In this document: positions 6,609-13,563 of the stretch, piece by piece
Position numbering within the stretch: position 1 is the first letter of the stretch
Layout of the letters: each line of letters starts with the position of its first letter
Source: Phycisphaerae bacterium
Lineage (GTDB): Bacteria > Planctomycetota > Phycisphaerae > JAAYCJ01
Length of the DNA: 16,930 bases
Direction of reading: 5' to 3'
Assembly: GCA_012514125.1 (NCBI GenBank)
Contig: JAAZAW010000346.1
Span: forward strand, 1-16,930
Notes under the pieces: model-generated
Databases searched by the model: none
What the model saw: only the letters and a program-made list of their open reading frames with translations
What the model was told of the DNA's origin: nothing
Translations under genes and position numbers: made by a program

Positions 6609-7700
6609 TTACAAGGGAAAATCGATGATTTTGCCGTCACTTAAGGGAGGCTTTTCCACTTCGGCCAGATGAAGCAGTGTTTTAAACAAATCGACGGTGG
6701 AAACTTCGCCGGCAACTTTTTCCTCTTTGGAAAATCCAGACCCTGCCATTACCAATGCCTGACAAGTCACGACATCGGATTCCCCACCGCCGCAATGAAG
6801 CAACCCGCCGTCATCACCAATCAAAACCCCATGATCGCTCATAATGAAAAACATATTTCTGCCATTTTTAATTAATGAAGTTAATGACGATTCAATTATT
6901 CCAAGCTGAGCGTCAAAGAACAAACATTGATCCGCATAAGCCCGCCGGAAAAAATTGATCTGCTTGGCGATCCCCTCTTCTTTCAAATCCACCGGACAGG
7001 GCAAGGGCCAGGCGATTTTATTTTTGTCTTCGCGTACACGAAAATGGGTGAAATCTGCCGGCGGATTCCAAGGGGGCGTCAGGCCAAAGCTGTCGATTAG
7101 GACAAACCAATCGGAATTTTCATCAAGTTCGTTCAAAAACCGTCCCGCCGCGTCAAAAAGTCTGACGGCGGGATGGCCTAGCTCTTGAGAATTCAGTTGA
7201 TTGCGTAAAAAACGATTCCTGTCACACTCAGGAACGTTGGCCTTGTTTCCGGTCAGAATTTTGGACAAATTATCCTTTTTAGAGTAAACCGCAGAGGCAA
7301 AACCTTCGGGCAGGTGGCGGTCGGCGGCCTGGCCTGGAACGAAATGGATCATATCGAAGACGTTCAGGCGTTCGTAAACCCACAGCATGGGGTAATGGTC
7401 GGTGAACAAGGCGGTTTGATAACCTTTTTGGGTCAATTGAGCCGGTAACGTCAGGCTGGGATTGTAGTTATTGAAAAATTGGTCTGAATTGGCGGCTCGC
7501 CGGGAATCGAGTCCGGTGAGTAATTCCATTCGGATGCTCGGGGCGTCGGCGCGTGCGCATCGGGCTTCGGTGAAGACCGTGGCGGCCTTGCCGAGCCGTT
7601 CAAAATGTTCCAGTTTCAGCCAGCGGTTGCCGTAAAGGCCGAGATGGTCCCGGCGCAGCGAGCTGACGATCAACCCAATAATCTTCAACACCCACTCCAT
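6609..7700 (-). CDS. Sulfatase-fold protein with degenerate active site (probable pseudoenzyme)
   Basis: A 363-residue alkaline-phosphatase/sulfatase superfamily protein. The fold signature is clear: SLRRDHLGLYGN (14-25), MELLTGL (58-64), LPAQLTQKGYQTALFTDHY (85-103), TPPWNPPADF (208-217) and MSDHG (287-291). However, the usual metal-binding Asp of the IVxDSLR motif is Ser13. The Cys/Ser nucleophile motif C/S-x-P-x-R is replaced by APSIR (53-57). The DPHEPW catalytic His segment reads SFGLTPPW. Only the SDHG ligands remain. The ATG at 7700 is used; a TTG two codons upstream is an alternative, and a stop lies 33 bp upstream of the ATG in frame. No good Shine-Dalgarno is visible. There is no signal peptide, unlike most secreted planctomycete sulfatases. 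It may be a non-catalytic binding protein, or a hydrolase with an altered centre. Confidence 0.85.
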   Translation of the reverse strand: MEWVLKIIGLIVSSLRRDHLGLYGNRWLKLEHFERLGKAATVFTEARCARADAPSIRMELLTGLDSRRAANSDQFFNNYNPSLTLPAQLTQKGYQTALFTDHYPMLWVYERLNVFDMIHFVPGQAADRHLPEGFASAVYSKKDNLSKILTGNKANVPECDRNRFLRNQLNSQELGHPAVRLFDAAGRFLNELDENSDWFVLIDSFGLTPPWNPPADFTHFRVREDKNKIAWPLPCPVDLKEEGIAKQINFFRRAYADQCLFFDAQLGIIESSLTSLIKNGRNMFFIMSDHGVLIGDDGGLLHCGGGESDVVTCQALVMAGSGFSKEEKVAGEVSTVDLFKTLLHLAEVEKPPLSDGKIIDFPL

Positions 7701-7798
7701 TTGCAAAAAGATTTTGCCGATGACGTATGATCAACATTTGCGTCGATTAACATGGTACAGAAAATCAGGGTTTGAGGCAAATGGAATTGTTAGATGAT

Positions 7799-7843
7799 GG
7801 GGAAGGAGTGGGAGTGGGGAGTTAGGAGTGGGAAGTGGGAAGA
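7799..7843 (+). repeat. G-rich purine tract with GGAGTGGGA-type repeats
   Basis: A run of short imperfect direct repeats (GGAGTGGGA, GGAGTGGGAAGTGGGAAG) in which five G-runs of three or four occur within about 40 bp. One spacer is about 10 nt, so it is only a loose G-quadruplex pattern. It lies between the start of the sulfatase-like gene and the upstream Rex operator. Confidence 0.6.
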
Positions 7844-7872
7844 AAAGATGGCGGGTACGAGGCAACCCATCG

Positions 7873-7890
7873 CTGTGATATTTTTCACAA
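7873..7890. promoter_or_regulatory. Upstream Rex operator
   Basis: CTGTGATATTTTTCACAA matches the published Rex palindrome TTGTGAA-N4-TTCACAA at 12 of 14 fixed positions. It lies about 300 bp upstream of rex and 195 bp (centre to centre) from the second operator at 8068-8085, with which it also shares flanking bases (18 of 22 identical over 7871-7892). No canonical promoter is seen immediately beside it. Confidence 0.75.
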
Positions 7891-7934
7891 TGACGAAATT
7901 TGTACAGGCTTTTGTGTTTTCGTGGTTAACGTTG

Positions 7935-7948
7935 TTTATTTAAATAAA
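7935..7948. promoter_or_regulatory. Perfect AT palindrome upstream of rex
   Basis: TTTATTTAAATAAA is a 14-bp perfect palindrome, flanked by AACG on the left and CGTT on the right (offset by one base). It could be a regulator site or simply a low-complexity AT stretch. No specific regulator is suggested. Confidence 0.3.
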
Positions 7949-7985
7949 TGAGCGTTATGAGTTTTCGTTATTTTAAGATGCTGGC

Positions 7986-7994
7986 TGTTATAAT
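7986..7994 (+). promoter_or_regulatory. Possible secondary promoter (extended -10)
   Basis: TGTTATAAT (7986-7994) is an extended -10 element (TGn followed by TATAAT). No good -35 is found at the right distance. If used, transcription would start near 8001, upstream of the main rex promoter. Confidence 0.3.
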
Positions 7995-8049
7995 CGGAAC
8001 TTTTCATGGTAACTTTATTTTTTGTTTGTGAATTTATTTCTGTTTTGTG

Positions 8050-8079
8050 TTGACATGGTTTTTGCCGCTGTTATATAAT
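8050..8079 (+). promoter_or_regulatory. Main promoter of the rex-hyd operon
   Basis: TTGACA (8050-8055) and TATAAT (8074-8079) both match the sigma-70 consensus perfectly, separated by 18 bp. Transcription should begin near 8086, giving a leader of about 105 nt before rex. A Rex operator (8068-8085) covers the -10 box, so bound Rex would block RNA polymerase. A lone TTGTGAA half-site lies upstream at 8026-8032. Confidence 0.85.
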
Positions 8080-8085
8080 TCACAA
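8068..8085. promoter_or_regulatory. Rex operator overlapping the -10 box
   Basis: CTGTTATATAATTCACAA matches the Rex consensus TTGTGAA-N4-TTCACAA at 11 of 14 fixed positions, with a perfect right half-site. The -10 hexamer TATAAT (8074-8079) lies entirely inside it. This arrangement is the classical one for repression at high NAD+ and release when NADH accumulates. Confidence 0.75.
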
Positions 8086-8190
8086 AGTTACAATTAAGAT
8101 TATTGGAGACGTTATAAGAAGTTTGAAGTTGAAGTTGATTTTTTCGTTACTTGATTGTGATAGGTAGAATTATAAAACGTTTGCATTAAA

Positions 8191-8823
8191 ATGATGAATG
8201 TTATTTCAGATAAAGTAGTAAGCCGGTTAAGCCAATATCGTCGATTGCTCTCTCAGCTTAATCAACAGGAAATCAAGCATGTCTTCAGTCATCGCATGGC
8301 GGAGGAGATGGGCGTTACCGCGACACAGGTTCGTCGGGATTTGATGGTTCTGGGTTTTTCGGGAAGTCCGACGAAGGGGTATCACGTCGAAGACCTTCGG
8401 GTAAAGATCACGCAGTTTTTAGATGGACATGAGCGGCAGCTTGCTTGTATTTGCGGGATCGGGAATTTAGGCAGAGCGGTGATGGGATATTTTTCGGGGC
8501 GAGGAGTGAGCGTGGACGTTTGTGCGGCTTTTGACGTTGATCCCGCGAAAGTGGGCAGAGCGATCGTGGGACGGCGATGTTATCATATTGACGAATTGGA
8601 ATCTGTTTGCAAGGAGTTGAAACTTTCCGTGGGAATTATCAGTACTCCCGCGGATACCGCCCAATCGGTTGCGGAAAAGATGATCCAAGCCGATATCAAA
8701 GGCATATTAAACTTTGCCCCTGTGGTCCTCAAACTTCCCTCGGACATTTATGTTCAGAACATGGATGTTTCACTTGCCCTGGAAACAGTGGCTTTTTTTG
8801 CGAGTCAAAAACGACAGTCCTAA
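8191..8823 (+). CDS. rex: Redox-sensing transcriptional repressor Rex
   Basis: A 210-residue NADH/NAD+-sensing repressor, about the normal family length. Residues 1-80 are the winged-helix domain, with the recognition segment ATQVRRDLMVLGFSG (44-58) followed by KGYHVEDL. Residues 82-205 are the Rossmann domain, with the dinucleotide motif GIGNLG (89-94), AAFDVDPAKVG (112-122), the conserved HIDELE and GIISTPADTAQ stretches, and GILNFAP. The protein binds its operator when NAD+-rich and leaves it when NADH binds. Rex operators are present in its own promoter, so it should autoregulate and control all downstream hydrogenase genes. The ATG at 8191 has no clear Shine-Dalgarno (the nearest AGGTAG is about 25 nt away); a second ATG directly follows. 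The stop is 39 bp before hydC. Confidence 0.96.
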   Translation: MMNVISDKVVSRLSQYRRLLSQLNQQEIKHVFSHRMAEEMGVTATQVRRDLMVLGFSGSPTKGYHVEDLRVKITQFLDGHERQLACICGIGNLGRAVMGYFSGRGVSVDVCAAFDVDPAKVGRAIVGRRCYHIDELESVCKELKLSVGIISTPADTAQSVAEKMIQADIKGILNFAPVVLKLPSDIYVQNMDVSLALETVAFFASQKRQS

Positions 8824-8862
8824 TATCTGACAATTTTCAATTATTCTCAGGAGCCTTTAGTC

Positions 8863-9366
8863 ATGGTCGAACAATCTACTATTGAACAAAATTTTGATTT
8901 AACGGAAATTTTGGGACGCTACAAAGGCGCCTCCCGAGATGCGTTGATTCCGTTGCTGCAGGACGTTCAGGACCTGATCGGTTATTTACCAAAGAGCGCG
9001 GTGACGCAGGTGGCGAATTTTTTGAACCTGCCGACATCGAAGGTTTACGGCGTAGCGACGTTCTACAACCAGTTTCGATTCGATCCCGTGGGTAAATTTC
9101 ATATTCAGATTTGCCGCGGGACGGCCTGCCATGTGAAGGGATCGGCAAGAGTTCTCGAAGCCCTTCAGCGAGAGCTGAATATCAAGCCGGGGCAAACCAC
9201 ACGAGACGGGGTGTTCAGTCTTGAGGTGGTCTCGTGCATCGGGGCGTGCGGACTGGCACCGGCGGTATGTATATCGGGCAAAGTTCACGCCCGAGTGAAT
9301 CCGGATGAGATCAAGTCATTGTTGAAACAATATAAAGAACAGAAAAGTGCAGAGGTGACCGTATAA
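8863..9366 (+). CDS. hydC: NADH-dependent [FeFe]-hydrogenase subunit HydC (NuoE-like)
   Basis: A 167-residue NuoE/24-kDa-type subunit. The helical N-terminal region (residues 10-75) carries LLQDVQDLIGYLP and VYGVATFYNQFRF, and is followed by a thioredoxin-like [2Fe-2S] domain with Cys84, Cys89, Cys125 and Cys129 (CRGTAC and CIGAC). In trimeric HydABC enzymes it passes electrons to or from the flavin subunit. CAGGAG lies 9 nt before the ATG. Its TAA stop shares a base with the ATG of the next gene (TAATG), a sign of translational coupling and of a 1:1 complex. Subunit E of a respiratory complex I is an alternative by sequence alone, but the next two genes make hydrogenase the clear choice. Confidence 0.94.
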   Translation: MVEQSTIEQNFDLTEILGRYKGASRDALIPLLQDVQDLIGYLPKSAVTQVANFLNLPTSKVYGVATFYNQFRFDPVGKFHIQICRGTACHVKGSARVLEALQRELNIKPGQTTRDGVFSLEVVSCIGACGLAPAVCISGKVHARVNPDEIKSLLKQYKEQKSAEVTV

Positions 9367-11369
9367 TGCTAACACTCCAAAATGAAAACAATTTACGCTG
9401 TTGCGATCGATGCTCGCATAGTGCCGATCGGCCCTGTCCGAAGTTTATAGATTGTATTACCGAAGGCCCGCTGTGTCACGAAGACGCGAAATGCAAGCAG
9501 ATGCGTCTGGAACGGCTGAGCAAGATTCGCGGTGAAAAGCTTGAACGCCCGGTGATTTATGTCGGCGCGGCGACGTGCGGACTGGCAGCGGGCGCGGACC
9601 AGGTTTTGACAACGATCAAGTCGTATCTTTCGGAGAAGAAGGTCGAAGCGGACGTTGTCGAGGTCGGATGTATCGGGTTCTGTGCGGTAGAGCCGATTGT
9701 GGACGTTCAGCTTCCGGGCAAGACTCGTGTTTCCTATCAGCAGGTGACGCCGGAGCTTTTGCCGACAATTCTTGACACGGCCCTTTCGGGCAAGGTGGCA
9801 GAGGAGCACGTCCTTGGACAGTTTCCGTCGCAAGTGGTGGAAGGCTATCCCAATGCACCGTCGATTTTCGATCATCCCTTTTTTGTGAAACAAAAGCGGT
9901 GGGTTTTGGCGAATTGCGGTGTGATCGATCCGACGAGTATTAATGAATACATTGCCCGCGGCGGGTATCGGGCGTTGGCATCGGTGATTCGTGACAATAC
10001 GCCGGCGGAGGTTTGCGATAATGTCGAGAAATCGGGATTGCGAGGTCGCGGCGGCGGCGGGTTCCCGACCGGCAAGAAGTGGAAATTCGCACTCGAGGCG
10101 GTGGGTAAACAGAAATATATCGTTTGCAACGCGGACGAAGGCGATCCGGGCGCGTTTATGGACCGTGCGGTGATCGAAGGCGATCCGCATCGTTTGATTG
10201 AAGGATTGGCGATCGCGGCGTATGGTGTTGGCGCGGATCACGCGTATGTTTATGTTCGAGCAGAATATCCTCTGGCGATCCAGCGATTGCTCAAGGCGAT
10301 CAAGCAGGCGCGAGACTGGGGACTGATCGGGCGTAATATTCTCGATAGCGGTTTTAATCTTGAAATCAAGATCAAGAAAGGCGCGGGAGCGTTTGTTTGC
10401 GGTGAAGAGACAGCGTTATTGGGCAGTATTGAAGGCCGGCGCGGCATGCCCAGACCGAGACCTCCATTCCCGGCGCAGAAGGGACTTTTTGGTTGTCCAA
10501 CGGTGATTAATAATGTTGAAACGCTGGCGAATATCCCGACGGTCATCAGCGTCGGCTGGGAATCGTTTGCGGCGATTGGAACCCAGAATTCCAAGGGTAC
10601 AAAAGTGTTCGCGCTTTCGGGAAAGGTCGTGAATACGGGGCTGGTCGAAGTGGCGATGGGCACGACCGTTCGCGAAGTGATTTTCGACATCGGCGGTGGG
10701 ATCGCGAACGGCAAGAAATACAAAGGTGTACAGATCGGCGGACCTTCCGGCGGGTGTATTCCGACCCATCTTCTGGATACTCCGGTGGATTACGAATCGC
10801 TCAAGACGGTGGGCGCGATGATGGGATCGGGCGGTCTGGTGGTGATGGACGAAGACACGTGTATGGTGGACGTGGCGAAGTTTTTCATGCAATTTATTCA
10901 GCGTGAATCTTGCGGTAAGTGTATTCCCTGTCGTGAGGGGACGCGACGGATGCTGGAGATTTTGACACGAATTACCCGGAGCCATCGCGGAGAATCGGCC
11001 AAACAGGCGCTCGAGCGATTCCAGAGCATTATTTATCTGGATCGTCTGGCGAATGTTATTCGGGACACTTCGCTTTGCGGATTGGGCCAAACGGCACCGA
11101 ATCCGGTGCTTTCGACGCTTCGACATTTTCGTGAGGAATATGAAGCCCACGTTTACGATCGGAAATGTCCGGCGGGTGCGTGCAGTGAATTGCTGACCTA
11201 TCGTATCGACGCGGACAAGTGCAAGGGTTGTACACTTTGTGCGAAGCATTGTCCGTCCGGAGCGATTATGGGGGCACCGAAGAGCCCGCACTATATCGTG
11301 GACGAGAAGTGCATCGGATGCGGCAATTGTATCCAGGTTTGCAAGTTTGGAGCTGTGGTTAGGGAATAA
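9366..11369 (+). CDS. hydB: [FeFe]-hydrogenase flavoprotein subunit HydB (NuoF-like)
   Basis: A 667-residue NADH- and FMN-binding subunit, the usual branch point for electron bifurcation in HydABC. Domains in order: an unusual Cys-rich N-terminus (Cys12, 13, 16, 24, 30, 37, 43); a thioredoxin-like [2Fe-2S] domain (about 60-140) in which I see three cysteines (71, 102, 106); the FMN/NADH core with GRGGGGFPTG (227-236), CNADEGDPGAF and GAGAFVCGEETALL; the N3-type [4Fe-4S] site with Cys516, 519, 522 and Cys571; and a C-terminal 2x[4Fe-4S] ferredoxin (Cys619, 622, 625, 629 and 649, 652, 655, 659). Apart from the N-terminal extension this is the architecture of Thermotoga- and Acetobacterium-type HydB. 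The start overlaps the hydC stop. The hydA start follows after 44 bp that include a T8 run. Confidence 0.94.
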   Translation: MLTLQNENNLRCCDRCSHSADRPCPKFIDCITEGPLCHEDAKCKQMRLERLSKIRGEKLERPVIYVGAATCGLAAGADQVLTTIKSYLSEKKVEADVVEVGCIGFCAVEPIVDVQLPGKTRVSYQQVTPELLPTILDTALSGKVAEEHVLGQFPSQVVEGYPNAPSIFDHPFFVKQKRWVLANCGVIDPTSINEYIARGGYRALASVIRDNTPAEVCDNVEKSGLRGRGGGGFPTGKKWKFALEAVGKQKYIVCNADEGDPGAFMDRAVIEGDPHRLIEGLAIAAYGVGADHAYVYVRAEYPLAIQRLLKAIKQARDWGLIGRNILDSGFNLEIKIKKGAGAFVCGEETALLGSIEGRRGMPRPRPPFPAQKGLFGCPTVINNVETLANIPTVISVGWESFAAIGTQNSKGTKVFALSGKVVNTGLVEVAMGTTVREVIFDIGGGIANGKKYKGVQIGGPSGGCIPTHLLDTPVDYESLKTVGAMMGSGGLVVMDEDTCMVDVAKFFMQFIQRESCGKCIPCREGTRRMLEILTRITRSHRGESAKQALERFQSIIYLDRLANVIRDTSLCGLGQTAPNPVLSTLRHFREEYEAHVYDRKCPAGACSELLTYRIDADKCKGCTLCAKHCPSGAIMGAPKSPHYIVDEKCIGCGNCIQVCKFGAVVRE

Positions 11370-11413
11370 CGTTTTTTTTCCGTGAGCGAACGACGATTCG
11401 GAGAAAACAGGAG

Positions 11414-13144
11414 ATGAATGTGATAACAATAGAAATAAATGGTCAGCAGGTTCAAGCCAACAAGGGCGAATTCATTCTGGAAGCAGCCCGGCGTGCGGGG
11501 ATTAATATCCCGACGTTGTGCCATATGGAAAATTTCACGCCGACGGGTGCGTGCCGGATGTGCGTGGTGGAAATTGATGGGATACGGAACCTGGTTCCGT
11601 CGTGTGCGTATCCTGTGGCGGATGGGATGAAGATTCAGACGCACTCGCCGAGAGTGGTTCGTGCAAGGAAGACGATTGTGGAGCTTTTGCTTGCGAGCCA
11701 TCCGGACGATTGTCTGTATTGCGTGAGAAGCGGGTCGTGCCAGCTTCAGGAGTTGGCGGAGGACCTTGGCGTTCGTCAGCGTCGTTATACCGGGGCGAAG
11801 AACAATTACCAGCCCGACCATTCGAGTCCGGCGATTGTTCGAGACCCGAGCAAGTGTATTCTGTGCGGCAAGTGCGTGCGGGTTTGCGAAGAAGTGCAGG
11901 GCGTGGGCGCGATTGATTTTATCAATCGAGGCGCGGCGGCGCGAGTGGCGACGGCGTTCGACGAAGGGTTGAATATTTCCTCGTGCGTGTTCTGCGGGCA
12001 ATGCGTGAAAGTTTGCCCGACGGGCGCATTGCGAGAGACGAGCCATCTGAAGCGAATCACAGACGCGTTGCAGAATCCGGATAAGTTTGTGGTGGTTCAA
12101 CACGCACCGAGCGTTTCGATTACTCTGGGCGAAGAGCTTGGGATCAAGGCGGGAACGGACGTTTGCGGGAAGATGCACGCGGCGTTACGTCGGCTGGGTT
12201 TCAAGCGGGTTTTCGATACATCCTTTACGGCCGATTTGACGATTATGGAAGAAGGGACCGAGCTGATCAATCGGGTTAAAAATGGCGGTCCTCTGCCATT
12301 GCTTTCGTCGTGTTCGCCGGGATGGGTGAAATTTGTGGAAGAATTTTATCCGGAATTCATTCCGAATGTTTCGAGTTGCAAGAGTCCGCAGCAGATGATG
12401 GGCGCGGTGATTAAGTCGTTCTTTGCGGAAAAGCAGCAGATCGATCCGTCGAAAATCTTCAGTGTTTCGATCATGCCGTGTACGGCGAAGAAATTTGAAG
12501 CCGACCGACCGGAGATGAAACACGATACAACGCTGCCGGATATCGACGCGGTTTTGACGACTCGCGAACTGGCGAGGCTTCTCAAGCTTTATGGAATCGA
12601 TCTTGAGAAGATGCCAAATGAAGAAGCGGATTCGCCGTTTGGCCAGCGATCAACGGCGGGCAAACTTTTCGGTGCGACGGGCGGAGTGGCCGAAGCGGCG
12701 ATTCGAAGCGTTTATTATTTGATGACGGGCGAAGAACTTGGAATCAAGGAACTCGACGCGTTGCGTGGGATGGACCCGATCAAGGAAGCTCATTTGCAGA
12801 TTGGCGATTTGAACGTGGGCGTGGCGGTGGTGAGCGGATTGTCGAATGCGAGAATTTTGCTCGATCAGATCAAGGCGGGCCGCAAAGATATTCACTTTAT
12901 CGAAGTGATGACCTGTCCGGGCGGATGCATCAACGGCGGCGGTCAGCCTATCGGGACGGATATTCAGGGCGTTACAAAACGTATGCAGACGCTTTACAAG
13001 ATCGACCGGACGGAAGAGCTTCGGGTGAGCCATAAAAACGAGGAAGTTCAACGGCTTTACAAGGAATACCTGGGCGAACCTAACAGCCATAAGGCGCATG
13101 AGTTGCTGCACACCCATTATGTAAAACGAAAGGTTACGATCTGA
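11414..13144 (+). CDS. hydA: [FeFe]-hydrogenase catalytic subunit HydA (M3-type, bifurcating class)
   Basis: A 576-residue H2-evolving or H2-oxidising subunit. The N-terminal plant-type [2Fe-2S] domain has Cys36, 47, 50 and 64; the His-Cys3 [4Fe-4S] site has His96, Cys100, 103 and 109; the ferredoxin domain has Cys148, 151, 154, 158 and 191, 194, 197, 201. The H-cluster domain carries L1 SSCSPGW (298-304), L2 MPCTAKKFE (354-362) and L3 EVMTCPGGCINGGGQP (497-512). L1 differs from canonical TSCCPxW: Ser301 stands where Clostridium CpI has ligand Cys300. There is no extra C-terminal [2Fe-2S] domain, unlike Thermotoga HydA. GGAG lies 10 nt before the ATG; the in-frame GTG at 11420, with AGGAG 6 nt upstream, is an equally good start. 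HydB and HydC precede it, so NADH/ferredoxin coupling is expected. Confidence 0.95.
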   Translation: MNVITIEINGQQVQANKGEFILEAARRAGINIPTLCHMENFTPTGACRMCVVEIDGIRNLVPSCAYPVADGMKIQTHSPRVVRARKTIVELLLASHPDDCLYCVRSGSCQLQELAEDLGVRQRRYTGAKNNYQPDHSSPAIVRDPSKCILCGKCVRVCEEVQGVGAIDFINRGAAARVATAFDEGLNISSCVFCGQCVKVCPTGALRETSHLKRITDALQNPDKFVVVQHAPSVSITLGEELGIKAGTDVCGKMHAALRRLGFKRVFDTSFTADLTIMEEGTELINRVKNGGPLPLLSSCSPGWVKFVEEFYPEFIPNVSSCKSPQQMMGAVIKSFFAEKQQIDPSKIFSVSIMPCTAKKFEADRPEMKHDTTLPDIDAVLTTRELARLLKLYGIDLEKMPNEEADSPFGQRSTAGKLFGATGGVAEAAIRSVYYLMTGEELGIKELDALRGMDPIKEAHLQIGDLNVGVAVVSGLSNARILLDQIKAGRKDIHFIEVMTCPGGCINGGGQPIGTDIQGVTKRMQTLYKIDRTEELRVSHKNEEVQRLYKEYLGEPNSHKAHELLHTHYVKRKVTI

Positions 13145-13156
13145 TAGTAACAGATC
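13138..13156 (+). other. RNA hairpin spanning the hydA stop, next to the following ribosome-binding site
   Basis: GATCTG (13138-13143) pairs perfectly with CAGATC (13151-13156) around a 7-nt loop. The TGA stop of hydA lies at the 3' end of the left arm, and the AGGAG of the response-regulator gene (13157-13161) begins right after the right arm. No T-run follows, so it is not a terminator. It may separate hydA translation from the regulator cistron or mark an mRNA processing site. Confidence 0.4.
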
Positions 13157-13170
13157 AGGAGTATATAGAC

Positions 13171-13557
13171 ATGGCGAAAAAGATTCTGCTTGTAGATGAT
13201 GATATGGATTTTGTGATGCCGAATCGCGTTCTGTTGGAACAGGCGGGGTATACGGTGAGCACGGCCAGTTCGCAAAAAGAGGCGAGTGCAATGATCGCGA
13301 AGGAAATGCCGGATTTGGCGATTATTGATATTATGCTGGAAAGCGCGGATTCCGGTTTTACGCTTGCGTATCACATCAAGAAGGCTAAACCGGACGTTCC
13401 GATCGTTCTAGTGACGTCGGTGACACACGATTACGGTCTGGACTTCGATGTTGAGACGGACGAAGAACGTCGATGGGTCAAAGGTGATATGTTGATCGAT
13501 AAACCGATTCGTTTCGAACAGCTGCTCGACGACATTAAGCGTTTGCTTAAGGAGTAG
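13171..13557 (+). CDS. Single-domain response regulator (CheY-like)
   Basis: A 128-residue receiver domain with no output domain. All key residues are present: acidic pair Asp10 and Asp11, phosphoacceptor Asp53 (IIDIML), Thr82 (VLVTS) and Lys111 followed by Pro112. Residues 84-108 form a longer, acidic loop (HDYGLDFDVETDEERRW) between beta4 and the Lys, longer than in CheY. AGGAG lies 9 nt before the ATG. It acts presumably with the kinase encoded 6 bp downstream. Lacking a DNA-binding domain, it must work by protein contact, for example as a shuttle in a phosphorelay or on the hydrogenase itself. Its place between hydA and hydG implies a role in hydrogenase control, but the target is not visible. 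Confidence 0.92.
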   Translation: MAKKILLVDDDMDFVMPNRVLLEQAGYTVSTASSQKEASAMIAKEMPDLAIIDIMLESADSGFTLAYHIKKAKPDVPIVLVTSVTHDYGLDFDVETDEERRWVKGDMLIDKPIRFEQLLDDIKRLLKE

Positions 13558-13563
13558 CTTGAA

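Noticed and set aside
6440..6640. 66-codon minus-strand ORF over the small-RNA candidate
   Set aside because: It runs through the terminator hairpin and the C-rich tract (giving GRGRG-like sequence) and overlaps the 3' end of the sulfatase-like gene; no family resemblance.
7799..7839. G-quadruplex in the G-rich tract
   Set aside because: One loop is about 10 nt, beyond the usual limit; kept only as a purine repeat.
11291..12178. 295-codon minus-strand ORF opposite hydA, and similar long frames at 9393-10241 and 10416-11429
   Set aside because: They are antisense to hydB and hydA, rich in Arg, His and Asn, and match no domain; codon bias of the sense genes explains the open frames.
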